The notes below the pieces were generated by a model. The model saw only the letters and a list, made by a program, of their open reading frames with translations. It was not told the DNA's origin and searched no databases. Source: Deltaproteobacteria bacterium GWA2_38_16 (GTDB taxonomy: Bacteria; Bdellovibrionota; JACOXK01; 2-02-FULL-40-11). From it: a stretch of 64,000 nucleotides of DNA. The DNA lies in assembly GCA_001797335.1 (NCBI GenBank), contig MGPE01000006.1, positions 1 to 64,000 on the forward strand, written 5' to 3'. Shown piece by piece: positions 7,925-16,839 of the stretch; positions within the stretch are counted from its first letter, which is position 1; each line of letters opens with the position of its first letter. Position numbers and translations under genes: made by a program.

Positions 7925-9949
7925 ATGAGTACCTTAACGATTAGTGCTTTGTTTTGTGCTTTTGTGGCCATTGCCTTTGCTATTATTACGGCTTCTAAAA
8001 GCACCACTGAAAAACGGTATCGCTGGTTTTCCATTATGTGTCTGGAACTAGCCCTCTGGAATCTTTTTTTCTTTTTTTCTAGAACCTTTTATTCTGCACT
8101 GTTAGAACGCATTCATCTCCTCATGACCTTAATTTTAGCCCCTACCAGTGGTTATTTTTTATTACAACTCACCGAAAAAATTGATCAAAAACAACCCACC
8201 TTTATTAAAACCCAAACCTTGGGCTATAGCGTGGGTATTATTTTAGCTTTAGGTTTTTTTCTACCGGACAATAAACTTTTTTGGTTTAAACACGGCTCTT
8301 ACACCTATGCTGTTTTTGTTATTGGGTATGCTTTTTTCCTCCTCGCTCAAAATTTAAGAAAAGCCTCTTTGGGTATTCAAGAAAAAAAACGACAAACCTA
8401 TTTAATCGCCGGAGGAATTTTTACCCTTCTTATGCTCATTTTTGATCAGCTGTCTGAAAGTGGATTTCCTCTACCCGCCCTAGGCAATGTGGTTTTGGTC
8501 ATTTATCTTTATTTTATTTACCAGACTATTACACGACGGAAAGTATTAGATCTTGAGGATCTAACGGCCAAGGGAGTTTTATTTTTTATCTTAAGTGCCA
8601 TTTTAACTATTATCTATGTCATTTTGGTATCATGGGTAGAAGGTTCTGCCTTATTTCTCTTTAATACGTTTGTGGCTTCCTTTGTTATTTTAATTCTTTT
8701 TGAGCCAGTTAAAACGCTCACCCAAAAAGTAACCTACAATTTTTTCTTACAAGGACGCCTTAAAACAGAAGAACAATTGGACCGCATTAAAAATATACTC
8801 ATTGATATTACCAACCTCAATGATTTAACCCATGAAGTTTTAGTGGGACTTAAAAATGCTTTAAAAGCTACCCAAGCCCATTTTTTTCTTTTGGATCCTG
8901 AAGGAACTAAATTTAAACTCATTCAATCTCTAGCCCCCGATCCTTCTAAAGTAAATGTCACAGAAGTTTTGGCGAACCATGATTTTATTAAATATCTTCA
9001 GCGAAAAAACCCCCTTCCCGCTAGTACCTATTTTTTAAATCGTGAAATTCTAGAAGGAAGCCAAGGCATTAAAGAAAAACTTCTGCAGGCCACTCAAATG
9101 TTTTCTGCTTTTAATACCGAAGTTGCTTTTCCCTTTATGCTGGAGGGGAAAATATTGGGGTTTTGCACTTTCACCAATGAACTTTCTGATACGGCCTATT
9201 CTCTCCAAGAGTTAAGACTTTTGATTCCGCTCTCAAAACAAATTGCCTACACTCTTAAAAATTTAGAAATTTATGACACCATGCGAGAGCGAGATCGGCT
9301 GGCCACGCTGGGAGAAATGTCTGCTGGGCTTGCCCACGAAATTAGAAATCCCTTAGGCGCCATCAAAGGCGCTGCGCAATATCTTCTGCCCTCTACGGAA
9401 CAGAGCTCACAAAATGATTTTTTAAAAATTATTGTCGATGAAGTAGATCGACTCAACAAAGTCGTCACTCAATTTTTAACCTATGCAAAACCTTTTCAGC
9501 AAAATTTTATAGAAACCGATGCTTCTGAACTCATTAAAAAATCTCTTCAAAACATGGCCGCCAGTACCCCCCCTTCTATCCTTATTTCTTATGAAGAAAA
9601 TTCTAAACTTCCACTGATGATGGCCGATCCACAGCAATTAAACCAAGTATTTTTAAATCTCATTTTAAATGCTTTTGATGCCATGCCGAAAGGTGGAAAA
9701 CTTAAAATTCATACAAAAGTAGTTGAACCCAATATTCAAATTATTTTTGAAGATACAGGAGAAGGTATTGTGCCTGAAAATTTAAAAAATCTTTTTATCC
9801 CTTTTTTCACAACAAAAAAAGAAGGCTCTGGATTGGGCCTTCCCATTTGTCAAAAAATTATTAAAGCCCATCAGGGCAATATAAAAGTGGAAAGTACATT
9901 GCAGAAAGGCACAAAATTTATTATGACTCTTCCTTATAAAAAACAATGA
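7925..9949 (+). CDS. Membrane sensor histidine kinase with GAF domain (NtrB-like)
   Basis: A 674-aa sensor. The first 265 residues hold about eight or nine membrane helices (7TM-type sensor module). A GAF-like domain follows (about 280-455), then the dimerisation/phosphoacceptor domain EMSAGLAHEIRNPLGAIKG with His471, and a HATPase domain with N box NQVFLNLILNAFDAM, G1 box DTGEGI and G2 box GSGLGLPI. The layout resembles PrsK-type and NtrB-type kinases that signal to sigma-54 regulators. The stop overlaps the start of the NtrC-type regulator gene (ATGA, 9946-9949), so the two form a two-component pair. The sensed signal is unknown. The gene is divergent from rlmN, and any promoter must lie within the rlmN 5' end. 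Confidence 0.9.
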   Translation: MSTLTISALFCAFVAIAFAIITASKSTTEKRYRWFSIMCLELALWNLFFFFSRTFYSALLERIHLLMTLILAPTSGYFLLQLTEKIDQKQPTFIKTQTLGYSVGIILALGFFLPDNKLFWFKHGSYTYAVFVIGYAFFLLAQNLRKASLGIQEKKRQTYLIAGGIFTLLMLIFDQLSESGFPLPALGNVVLVIYLYFIYQTITRRKVLDLEDLTAKGVLFFILSAILTIIYVILVSWVEGSALFLFNTFVASFVILILFEPVKTLTQKVTYNFFLQGRLKTEEQLDRIKNILIDITNLNDLTHEVLVGLKNALKATQAHFFLLDPEGTKFKLIQSLAPDPSKVNVTEVLANHDFIKYLQRKNPLPASTYFLNREILEGSQGIKEKLLQATQMFSAFNTEVAFPFMLEGKILGFCTFTNELSDTAYSLQELRLLIPLSKQIAYTLKNLEIYDTMRERDRLATLGEMSAGLAHEIRNPLGAIKGAAQYLLPSTEQSSQNDFLKIIVDEVDRLNKVVTQFLTYAKPFQQNFIETDASELIKKSLQNMAASTPPSILISYEENSKLPLMMADPQQLNQVFLNLILNAFDAMPKGGKLKIHTKVVEPNIQIIFEDTGEGIVPENLKNLFIPFFTTKKEGSGLGLPICQKIIKAHQGNIKVESTLQKGTKFIMTLPYKKQ

Positions 9950-11349
9950 ATTCAAAAATTTTAATTGTCGATGACGAAGCGAATATTCGAAAGGTATTAA
10001 AGGCTCTCTTAGAACAAGAACACTATACCGTACATGAAGCACGAGATGGCATTGAAGCCCTTGCCCTTCTTAAAAAAGAAGAAATACATACTATTATTAC
10101 GGATCTTCGCATGCCCAATTTAGATGGCATGGGACTTTTAAAATCTGTTTCGAAGTCCTACCCTGACATTCCTGTCATTATCATTACAGCACATGAAAGT
10201 GTGGATTCCGCCGTTTCTGCTTTAAAACTGGGGGCCTTAGATTACATTTCAAAACCCTTTGATAAATTAGAAATGATGGACGTCGTCAAAAAAGCCATCA
10301 CTGTTTTTCATTCTAAATCCAAAGCTCCAACTGATAAAGAAATTCATTCAGAATTGGTCAATCATAGTCCTCAAATGAAAGAAGTCTTAAACATCATTAA
10401 AAAAGTAGCTGATAGCCCCTCCACCATTTTAATTACCGGTGAAAGCGGCACCGGAAAAGAATTGGCAGCTAGAGCACTTCATGAAAATAGCTCAAGATCT
10501 CAAAAACCGTTTATCACCATCAATTGTTCTGCTATCCCAGCCACTCTTATTGAATCTGAACTTTTTGGATATGAAAAAGGGGCTTTTACGGGGGCCGTTT
10601 CGGCCAAACCCGGTCGTTTTGAACTGGCAGATCAAGGAACCTTGTTTTTAGATGAAATTGCAGAAATCCCCCTTGAACTTCAGGCAAAGCTTTTAAGAGT
10701 TCTTCAAGAAAATGAGATTGAACGCGTGGGAAGTGTGAAAACTCTTAAAATTGATATTCGACTCATTACTGCCACCAATAAAGACCTTTTAGAAGAGGTT
10801 AAAAAGGGAACTTTTAGAGAAGATTTGTATTACAGACTCAACGTGGTTCCCATTTATCTCCCTCCCTTAAGAGAACGAAAAGAAGACTTTCCGCATTTAG
10901 TTGACTTTTTCATTCAAAAGTATAACAAAAAACTTGGAAAAAACATTCGCTCTATAGATAAAAACGCAATGGACATTCTCATGCAATACAAATGGCCTGG
11001 AAATATTAGAGAGCTTCAACATGTGATTGAACGGATGATTCTTTTAAGCGAAAAAGATATCTTAACCACAGAAAACTTACCTTCAGAAATGTCTCAGCTT
11101 TCAACTATTATGACCCCCAGCATTCGGCCTGAAGATTTTGCAGCACAAGGCTCTTTTAAAGATATCGTTAAAGAAACCACTCAAAAAATTGAAAAAAATT
11201 TGATTGTGAAGGCTTTGGAAGACACCCATGGCAATGTAACCAAGGCTGCAAAAATTCTTGGCATTAGCAGGAAAAGTCTGCAGAATAAAATGAAGGAATA
11301 TCAACTCAGAGATCCTTTGGCTCCCGATGTCGAAGAGGATTCTGAATAA
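9946..11349 (+). CDS. NtrC-family sigma-54-dependent response regulator
   Basis: Domains in order: receiver (1-120) with acidic pocket D9/D10, phosphoacceptor D53 (ITDLRMPNLDG) and K at SKPF; AAA+ sigma-54 interaction domain with Walker A GESGTGKE, the GAFTGA loop that contacts sigma-54 (EKGAFTGAV), Walker B GTLFLDEIAEIP and the R-finger region; C-terminal Fis-type helix-turn-helix GNVTKAAKILGISRKSLQNK. All key motifs are intact, so it should activate RpoN promoters when phosphorylated by the coupled kinase. It lies 17 bases before gdhA, so nitrogen or amino-acid control is a reasonable guess. Two strong sigma-54 promoters occur in this window at 40869 and 41833. Confidence 0.95.
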   Translation: MNSKILIVDDEANIRKVLKALLEQEHYTVHEARDGIEALALLKKEEIHTIITDLRMPNLDGMGLLKSVSKSYPDIPVIIITAHESVDSAVSALKLGALDYISKPFDKLEMMDVVKKAITVFHSKSKAPTDKEIHSELVNHSPQMKEVLNIIKKVADSPSTILITGESGTGKELAARALHENSSRSQKPFITINCSAIPATLIESELFGYEKGAFTGAVSAKPGRFELADQGTLFLDEIAEIPLELQAKLLRVLQENEIERVGSVKTLKIDIRLITATNKDLLEEVKKGTFREDLYYRLNVVPIYLPPLRERKEDFPHLVDFFIQKYNKKLGKNIRSIDKNAMDILMQYKWPGNIRELQHVIERMILLSEKDILTTENLPSEMSQLSTIMTPSIRPEDFAAQGSFKDIVKETTQKIEKNLIVKALEDTHGNVTKAAKILGISRKSLQNKMKEYQLRDPLAPDVEEDSE

Positions 11350-11366
11350 CGTATAAGGAAACCCAT

Positions 11367-12644
11367 ATGAACAATGAACTTTTAAACATGGAATTGCTCT
11401 CCGGCCCTTTGTATCAAAATGCTATTCGCCAGTTGGATTTGGCCTGCGACACCATGAAGCTAGACCCAAATGTGGCAGCCCGTCTTAAATACCCCAAGCG
11501 AGCCCTGATTGTTTCTGTACCGGTACGCATGGATGATGGCCACATTAAGGTGTTTGAAGGATATCGTGTTCAACACAATATGACGCTTGGACCTGGAAAA
11601 GGAGGCATTCGATACCATCCTTCCGTAACACTCAGTGAAACAGCAGCTCTGGCTATGCTGATGACTTTAAAATGCGCTCTCTTTGGTCTACCTCTTGGAG
11701 GTGCTAAAGGCGGGGTACGATGTAATGCCAATCATATGTCTCGGGGTGAAAAGCAACGCCTTACCCGACGATACACCACTGAAATTGCAAATTTCATTGG
11801 CCCAGATAAAGACATTCCTGCTCCTGACATAGGAACCGATGAACAAACCATGGCCTGGATGATGGATACCTATAGCCAGCTCATTGGCTTTGCTATTCCA
11901 GGCGTTGTCACTGGAAAACCCCTTGAAGTAGGCGGCTCCTTAGGAAGAACAGATTCTACAGGACAAGGAGTAGCCTATTCCGTTATGTGTGCAGCAAAAC
12001 ACTTAGGCATTACCTTAGACAAAAACACAACCGTTGTAGTTCAAGGGTATGGAAAAGTAGGAGCCTCTGCGGCCAGGAAAATGAATAAAATTGGATGTAC
12101 TATTATTGGAGCCAGCGATGAAAACGGAGGAATTTATAATCCTAAAGGACTAGATCTTCAAAAAATCAGCGATCATTTAGCCGCGAAAAATCCTCTAAAT
12201 ACTTTTCCCGACGCTGAACCTGTAACAAATAGCGAACTCTTAGAACTGAAATGCGATGTTTTAATTCCAGCCGCTGTAGAATCTCAGATTACTGAAAAAA
12301 ATGCTGCTCGCATTAAATGTAAAATCTTAGCAGAAGGTGCCAATAGCCCAACCACTCAAGAAGCAGATCCTATTTTATATGACAAGGGCATATTTCTTAT
12401 TCCAGATATTTTGGCCAACGCGGGAGGCGTTACGGTTTCTTACTTTGAATGGGTCCAAGGACTTCAAAAATTCTTTTGGGATGAAAAAGAAGTTAATAAC
12501 CGACTTTGGAATATTATGTCCGACACCTTTGATAAAGTTATTCTGACTCAAAAAGAATTTAAAGTGAACATGCGTCTTTCAGCCTTGATTTCATCCATCA
12601 GACATTTGTCGAAGGCTATGCTTGTTCGCGGCTTCTTCCCGTAA
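11367..12644 (+). CDS. gdhA: Glutamate dehydrogenase (Glu/Leu/Phe/Val family)
   Basis: A 425-aa enzyme that interconverts glutamate and 2-oxoglutarate plus ammonia with NAD(P). The substrate lobe has GPGKGGIRYHPSV and PLGGAKGGV with the catalytic Lys, and PAPDIGTDEQTMAWMMDTYS. The Rossmann domain has VVVQGYGKVG. The C-terminal ANAGGVTVSYFEWVQGLQ is typical of the short hexameric family. AAGGAAACCC before the ATG serves as ribosome site. It follows the NtrC-type regulator with only 17 bases between, so it is probably in the same operon. Its last 54 bases overlap a convergent glycosyltransferase gene. Confidence 0.93.
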   Translation: MNNELLNMELLSGPLYQNAIRQLDLACDTMKLDPNVAARLKYPKRALIVSVPVRMDDGHIKVFEGYRVQHNMTLGPGKGGIRYHPSVTLSETAALAMLMTLKCALFGLPLGGAKGGVRCNANHMSRGEKQRLTRRYTTEIANFIGPDKDIPAPDIGTDEQTMAWMMDTYSQLIGFAIPGVVTGKPLEVGGSLGRTDSTGQGVAYSVMCAAKHLGITLDKNTTVVVQGYGKVGASAARKMNKIGCTIIGASDENGGIYNPKGLDLQKISDHLAAKNPLNTFPDAEPVTNSELLELKCDVLIPAAVESQITEKNAARIKCKILAEGANSPTTQEADPILYDKGIFLIPDILANAGGVTVSYFEWVQGLQKFFWDEKEVNNRLWNIMSDTFDKVILTQKEFKVNMRLSALISSIRHLSKAMLVRGFFP

Positions 12645-13886
12645 TACGTAATTCGTTATCACTAAAAAATATAGTAAAATATTGAAAAGCGGCCATATTT
12701 TAAAAACAAAGCTTACATATGTCTCTCCCTGATAGGGATATAGGTTAACAAGTTTCCATATTTTTGTGTGTGTAAAAAAAATAGCAACCCCACAAAGAGC
12801 AATCAAATATAAATTTGGATTCCGAAAATTTATTTTTTGAATACCTAGATGTACAAGACAATATATTAAAGGGAAAAAAAGTGTTACATTATTAGCAAGC
12901 CAACAATTTGGATTAAATAAGTTCATTAAAATAAATAAAATACTCAACACAAATAAATCCGAATGCTCTTTGTAATTGCAAATTCTTACCAATAAAAAAG
13001 GAAAAATCAGCATTAAAAATCCAATCATAATAGAAATCCCCATAATAAGGGTATTGGATAAAGATAAAACATTAAGCCCATAGTTCTCTGCAGTACCAAA
13101 ATAACGTCCTATTAATGCGTACAAAGACTGATTGGATATTCTAAAAATAACAATATCAGCATTACCACCTGCCTGAATAATAGAGCTGATCCAACTTGAA
13201 ATTAGACTTAAAGGAGCTGCTGGGTTTAAACATAAAACTGTCAATATATTCAACAATATAAAAGCAAGAATTGTTAAACCTATAAATCGAAAATCCCTTT
13301 TAAAAAGAAAAAAAATTAAAAATATTAATACTGGCAATTTAATAGCAATGGCCAGCGAAAAAAATATAGCACTATGCTTTCGTTTTTGATTACCATATGC
13401 CCATAAAGAGCCCAACACACACAGAAATAAAAGAATATCCGACTGACCAAGTGTAATTTCTGTTGTAACCGCTTTAATGAGAATCAGAAGCGCCAAGATA
13501 AATATACTTGCCCTAAATTGTATATTATATTTTAAAAATATTTTTTTTATAAGATAGAGGCATCCCATAAGAAATCCAATATTTGAAATTATCCATAAAA
13601 TAGAGCTAACCTGCATGCTAAAAAATCCATACGGCACAAGCAAAAGACTGATGACGGGTGCATATTTAAAAAAATCTGGCAAATTTGGATTTGAATATAC
13701 ATTTCCACCACCCCGGAGAATATATTTTCCAGTTTCATAAAAAACATTAAAATCCATGAGATAGATTGAAGAAAAATCCAAGAGGTAGCTAATTACAAAT
13801 CTACAAAATAAAAAAATAAAGATAATTAAAAAAATTATTGAGACATGGTCTAACCTATCAATAAATCTACAAAATATTTGTCTCAT
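12591..13886 (-). CDS. Glycosyltransferase family 87-like integral membrane protein
   Basis: A 431-aa polytopic protein with around ten hydrophobic helices. Near residue 44 it has DFNVFYETGKYILRGG followed by NVYSNP, the pattern seen in GT87 (DUF2029) polyprenol-phosphate-sugar mannosyltransferases. It probably transfers a sugar from a lipid carrier on the outer face of the inner membrane. The gene is visibly more A/T-rich than its neighbours, and its final 18 codons run antisense into the end of gdhA (12591-12644), as if the original stop was lost. A second membrane glycosyltransferase lies upstream. Donor and acceptor unknown. Confidence 0.75.
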   Translation of the reverse strand: MRQIFCRFIDRLDHVSIIFLIIFIFLFCRFVISYLLDFSSIYLMDFNVFYETGKYILRGGGNVYSNPNLPDFFKYAPVISLLLVPYGFFSMQVSSILWIISNIGFLMGCLYLIKKIFLKYNIQFRASIFILALLILIKAVTTEITLGQSDILLFLCVLGSLWAYGNQKRKHSAIFFSLAIAIKLPVLIFLIFFLFKRDFRFIGLTILAFILLNILTVLCLNPAAPLSLISSWISSIIQAGGNADIVIFRISNQSLYALIGRYFGTAENYGLNVLSLSNTLIMGISIMIGFLMLIFPFLLVRICNYKEHSDLFVLSILFILMNLFNPNCWLANNVTLFFPLIYCLVHLGIQKINFRNPNLYLIALCGVAIFFTHTKIWKLVNLYPYQGETYVSFVFKIWPLFNILLYFLVITNYVLREEAANKHSLRQMSDG

Positions 13887-13940
13887 ATCGTGATCTTATA
13901 TCATAAAAATTTTGGCATTCATAGTTATGATAAATTATCA

Positions 13941-15377
13941 TTATAATTTTAAAATCAAAAGGTAGTACTTTTCACGTGGGCAGTGGTTGAAAAAAAAGTT
14001 TATTGCTCCGCACTTTTGATGCATCCCAAAATTCCCTTGCTCTTCCCATAGCGTTAAATATTTTTGTTTAAGCCCGATTACCCAGGGGAGTGTTTTATCA
14101 ATATTTTTTAAAAGATTCCCTTCTGAAATGCGCACCACTCCAATAGTTGCTTTTTGATACAAACCATCATGAGATTCTTTAGTAAGAAGATCTTCGAAAT
14201 TCACCATCCAGCCTTCTCGTTTTCCATACACAAACACTCCGGGATCGGGGACATCTTGCATTACTAAAAGCTTATCTTGAGATTGAGAGAGTGTTTCAAG
14301 TTTCTCTCCTAAAATTTTAGGACTACTATCAAACCGCATGAGCTTATAACTCTCTCGTAAAGAAAGCCAACTCAACGCCAATACAAAACACAACGATACA
14401 GCAAAGGGATGCTTAAGTTTTTGAAGAAAAAATATCCATCCTAAGGCCGTCGCAATGACTAAAAAAGGAATAAACTGAAATTCATAAAACCAGTGGATAT
14501 CATGCCCTTGGGTTAAAAATCCTAAAGACAAAAAAATCATGACTAATGACAAAATAAAAAATAAATTTTTTCGATATTTAAAAAAGCCCACACATAAAAA
14601 TAAAAATCCTAAAAACGTCACACCATATTTGCTAATCCCTAAAAAGTGATGCTGCCACTCTCCCCAATGCCATTTGCCACCAATAGGATGTTCAAACATA
14701 AAGAGTGTATAGATAAGCCACAGCCCTTCTACCAAAGGAGGAAGCATAAAAAGGAGATAAAATTTTATATTTTTTTTATCGAAATGGCTCCAAGCATAAC
14801 CTAATAAAGGCAAGAGCAAAAAAACACCATAGTAACGCGTTACCGTAAAACAGATGGCACAGAGTAAAGAAAAATAATAATTTTTACGCAGTCCATACAA
14901 AGAAGCTAGAAAAAAAGTTACCATCGCCATATCTGAAATAAAATACGTAGAATAGGCCAACGTAATAGGAGAAAGTGAAAATAAAGCTACGCTCCAATAA
15001 GCCACTCTTATAGAATAATTTTCTTTAACAAACTGAAATAAAAAGAAAGAACCTGCTAAAAAAAATATAAAACTTAATATTCGTCCCACCAAAAGAGGCT
15101 CCAGAGGTAAAAACTGTATTCCAACAGAAGCTAAAAGATTAAATAGAGGAAAATCTTCACACCACCGAATAGGAAGATCATGATCGGGACTCAAAAAATA
15201 GAGATTAAAACTTAAAGAATTTTTAAAAATATTAAAATGCTCTTTAGCCAGATTTTCGGCCATATTGACCTGCACCAATTCTTTTTCATACCAACTGGGC
15301 AAAAAGAGAGGATAGAGTCTAAAACATACAAATAGAACAAACGTTAGAATCAATAACGTTTTTTCACGTTTACTCAT
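13941..15377 (-). CDS. Glycosyltransferase family 39/PMT-like membrane protein
   Basis: A 478-aa protein with about ten to twelve membrane helices followed by a soluble C-terminal domain of about 130 residues. The N-terminal region (YEKELVQVNMAENLAKE with an acidic residue in the first periplasmic loop) and the LARYYG-type region TVTRYYGVFLLLP are typical of ArnT/PMT_2-like GT39 enzymes that use polyprenyl-phosphate sugars. A polyprenol-P-mannose synthase-like gene is found at 35986 and could supply the donor. The gene lies 4 bases after pyk on the same strand. Substrate not deducible. Confidence 0.75.
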   Translation of the reverse strand: MSKREKTLLILTFVLFVCFRLYPLFLPSWYEKELVQVNMAENLAKEHFNIFKNSLSFNLYFLSPDHDLPIRWCEDFPLFNLLASVGIQFLPLEPLLVGRILSFIFFLAGSFFLFQFVKENYSIRVAYWSVALFSLSPITLAYSTYFISDMAMVTFFLASLYGLRKNYYFSLLCAICFTVTRYYGVFLLLPLLGYAWSHFDKKNIKFYLLFMLPPLVEGLWLIYTLFMFEHPIGGKWHWGEWQHHFLGISKYGVTFLGFLFLCVGFFKYRKNLFFILSLVMIFLSLGFLTQGHDIHWFYEFQFIPFLVIATALGWIFFLQKLKHPFAVSLCFVLALSWLSLRESYKLMRFDSSPKILGEKLETLSQSQDKLLVMQDVPDPGVFVYGKREGWMVNFEDLLTKESHDGLYQKATIGVVRISEGNLLKNIDKTLPWVIGLKQKYLTLWEEQGNFGMHQKCGAINFFFNHCPREKYYLLILKL

Positions 15378-15381
15378 GAAA

Positions 15382-16812
15382 TTAGATTTGATGTACTTTC
15401 ACAATATGCGTTGTATCCGGAGAGTGCGTAAAGATACCCGTCGTAATCACAATTCGATCTCCCCGTTTTACCATTTTTAAATGAAGCAGCCTATTTCGAA
15501 TAGTTTTAAAAACTTCTCTATTTTTAAAAAGATGTTTTATCCAATAACATCGTACTCCCCACACCAAAGACAATCGTTTCATGGTGTGAGGGCTATCGGT
15601 TAATGCAATAATAGGCTGTCTGGGACGACACCGGGCAATGAGGGTAGCCGATCTTCCCTTTTCTGTGAGGCAACAAATAAATTTTGCTCCGATACTTTCT
15701 GAAATCTGACATGCGGCTTTTTCTAGATGCCCACGAGAAGCGGAGACAACACCTCCTTGAATATGGGGTTCAATAAAATATCTTTGATCTTGGTGGCGAT
15801 CGTGATGTTCTACCTCACGAATAATTTTATCCATCGTGGATACTGCTTTAAAAGGATATTGGCCTGAAGCCGTTTCACTAGAAAGCATCAGAGCATCTGA
15901 GCCATCTAAAACAGCATTGGCCACATCTGAAGCTTCCGCCCGGGTGGGTCTAGAATGAAACACCATAGAATCTAACATTTGAGTTGCCGTAATGACAGGC
16001 TTCAACGCTCGATTACACTTTTGAATAATTTCTTTTTGAAGACAAGGCACAATTTCCGTTGAACTTTCTACGGCCAAATCTCCCCGGGCAATCATAATGC
16101 CATCGGACACACTTAAAATTTCATCAAAGTTATCAATAGCCTCTCGTTTTTCGATTTTAGCAATAATCCCAATAGACTTTGATTTAGGAATTCTTTTTCG
16201 AAGTTCTATAATATCTTGTTTACTGCGCACAAAAGAGAGCGCCACAAAATCAACACCCTCACGAATTCCAAATGCTAAATCTTTTTTATCTTTTGTGGTT
16301 AAAGACACATTTTGAGTTTTAATATAGGGAATGTTCACTCCCTTATTTTCTTTTAAAATTCCTCCACTCACCACCCGACATTCAATAAACTGATTTTTAG
16401 TTCTTAATACTTCGAGTTCAATCAACCCATCATCGATCAAAATAGGATTCCCCTTTTTTAAAAGCCTGGGGAGAGGACGGTATGGGATAGAAATAATTTC
16501 ATGATTTCCAATAATCTCTCTTGTTGTAATCGTAATTTTTTGCCCATTTCTTATTTTTATTTCATCTTGTGATAATTTTCCGGTTCTAATTTTCGGGCCT
16601 TGAAGATCTTGAAGAATGGTCACGGGCTTTTTAAGTACCTCACTTTTTTCTCGAATACAGCGAATAACCTTTTCATAGGTCTTATAATCGCCATGAGAAA
16701 AATTAAGACGGGCCACATTCATGCCCGTTTTTATGAGCTTTTCAATCGCCTCATTTGAAAAGGTGGCTGGCCCTAAGGTGCAAACAATTTTAACTCTTCG
16801 GATCCAATCCAT
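15382..16812 (-). CDS. pyk: Pyruvate kinase
   Basis: Converts PEP and ADP to pyruvate and ATP. Family motifs are complete: RRVKIVCTLGPAT at the N-terminus, MNVARLNFSHG, ILQDLQGPKIRTG, the active-site region GIIAKIEKREA (catalytic Lys), MIARGDLAVE and ATQMLDSMVFHSRPTRAE. The C-terminal domain (from about residue 355) is present, giving 476 aa. The start at the ATG 16812 was preferred over a start 6 codons upstream because the family normally begins close to RRVKIV; neither has a strong ribosome site. PpdK is also encoded in this window, so flux between PEP and pyruvate can run both ways. Confidence 0.95.
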   Translation of the reverse strand: MDWIRRVKIVCTLGPATFSNEAIEKLIKTGMNVARLNFSHGDYKTYEKVIRCIREKSEVLKKPVTILQDLQGPKIRTGKLSQDEIKIRNGQKITITTREIIGNHEIISIPYRPLPRLLKKGNPILIDDGLIELEVLRTKNQFIECRVVSGGILKENKGVNIPYIKTQNVSLTTKDKKDLAFGIREGVDFVALSFVRSKQDIIELRKRIPKSKSIGIIAKIEKREAIDNFDEILSVSDGIMIARGDLAVESSTEIVPCLQKEIIQKCNRALKPVITATQMLDSMVFHSRPTRAEASDVANAVLDGSDALMLSSETASGQYPFKAVSTMDKIIREVEHHDRHQDQRYFIEPHIQGGVVSASRGHLEKAACQISESIGAKFICCLTEKGRSATLIARCRPRQPIIALTDSPHTMKRLSLVWGVRCYWIKHLFKNREVFKTIRNRLLHLKMVKRGDRIVITTGIFTHSPDTTHIVKVHQI

Positions 16813-16839
16813 AAGCTTTAAGCATAGCAAATTTTATTC

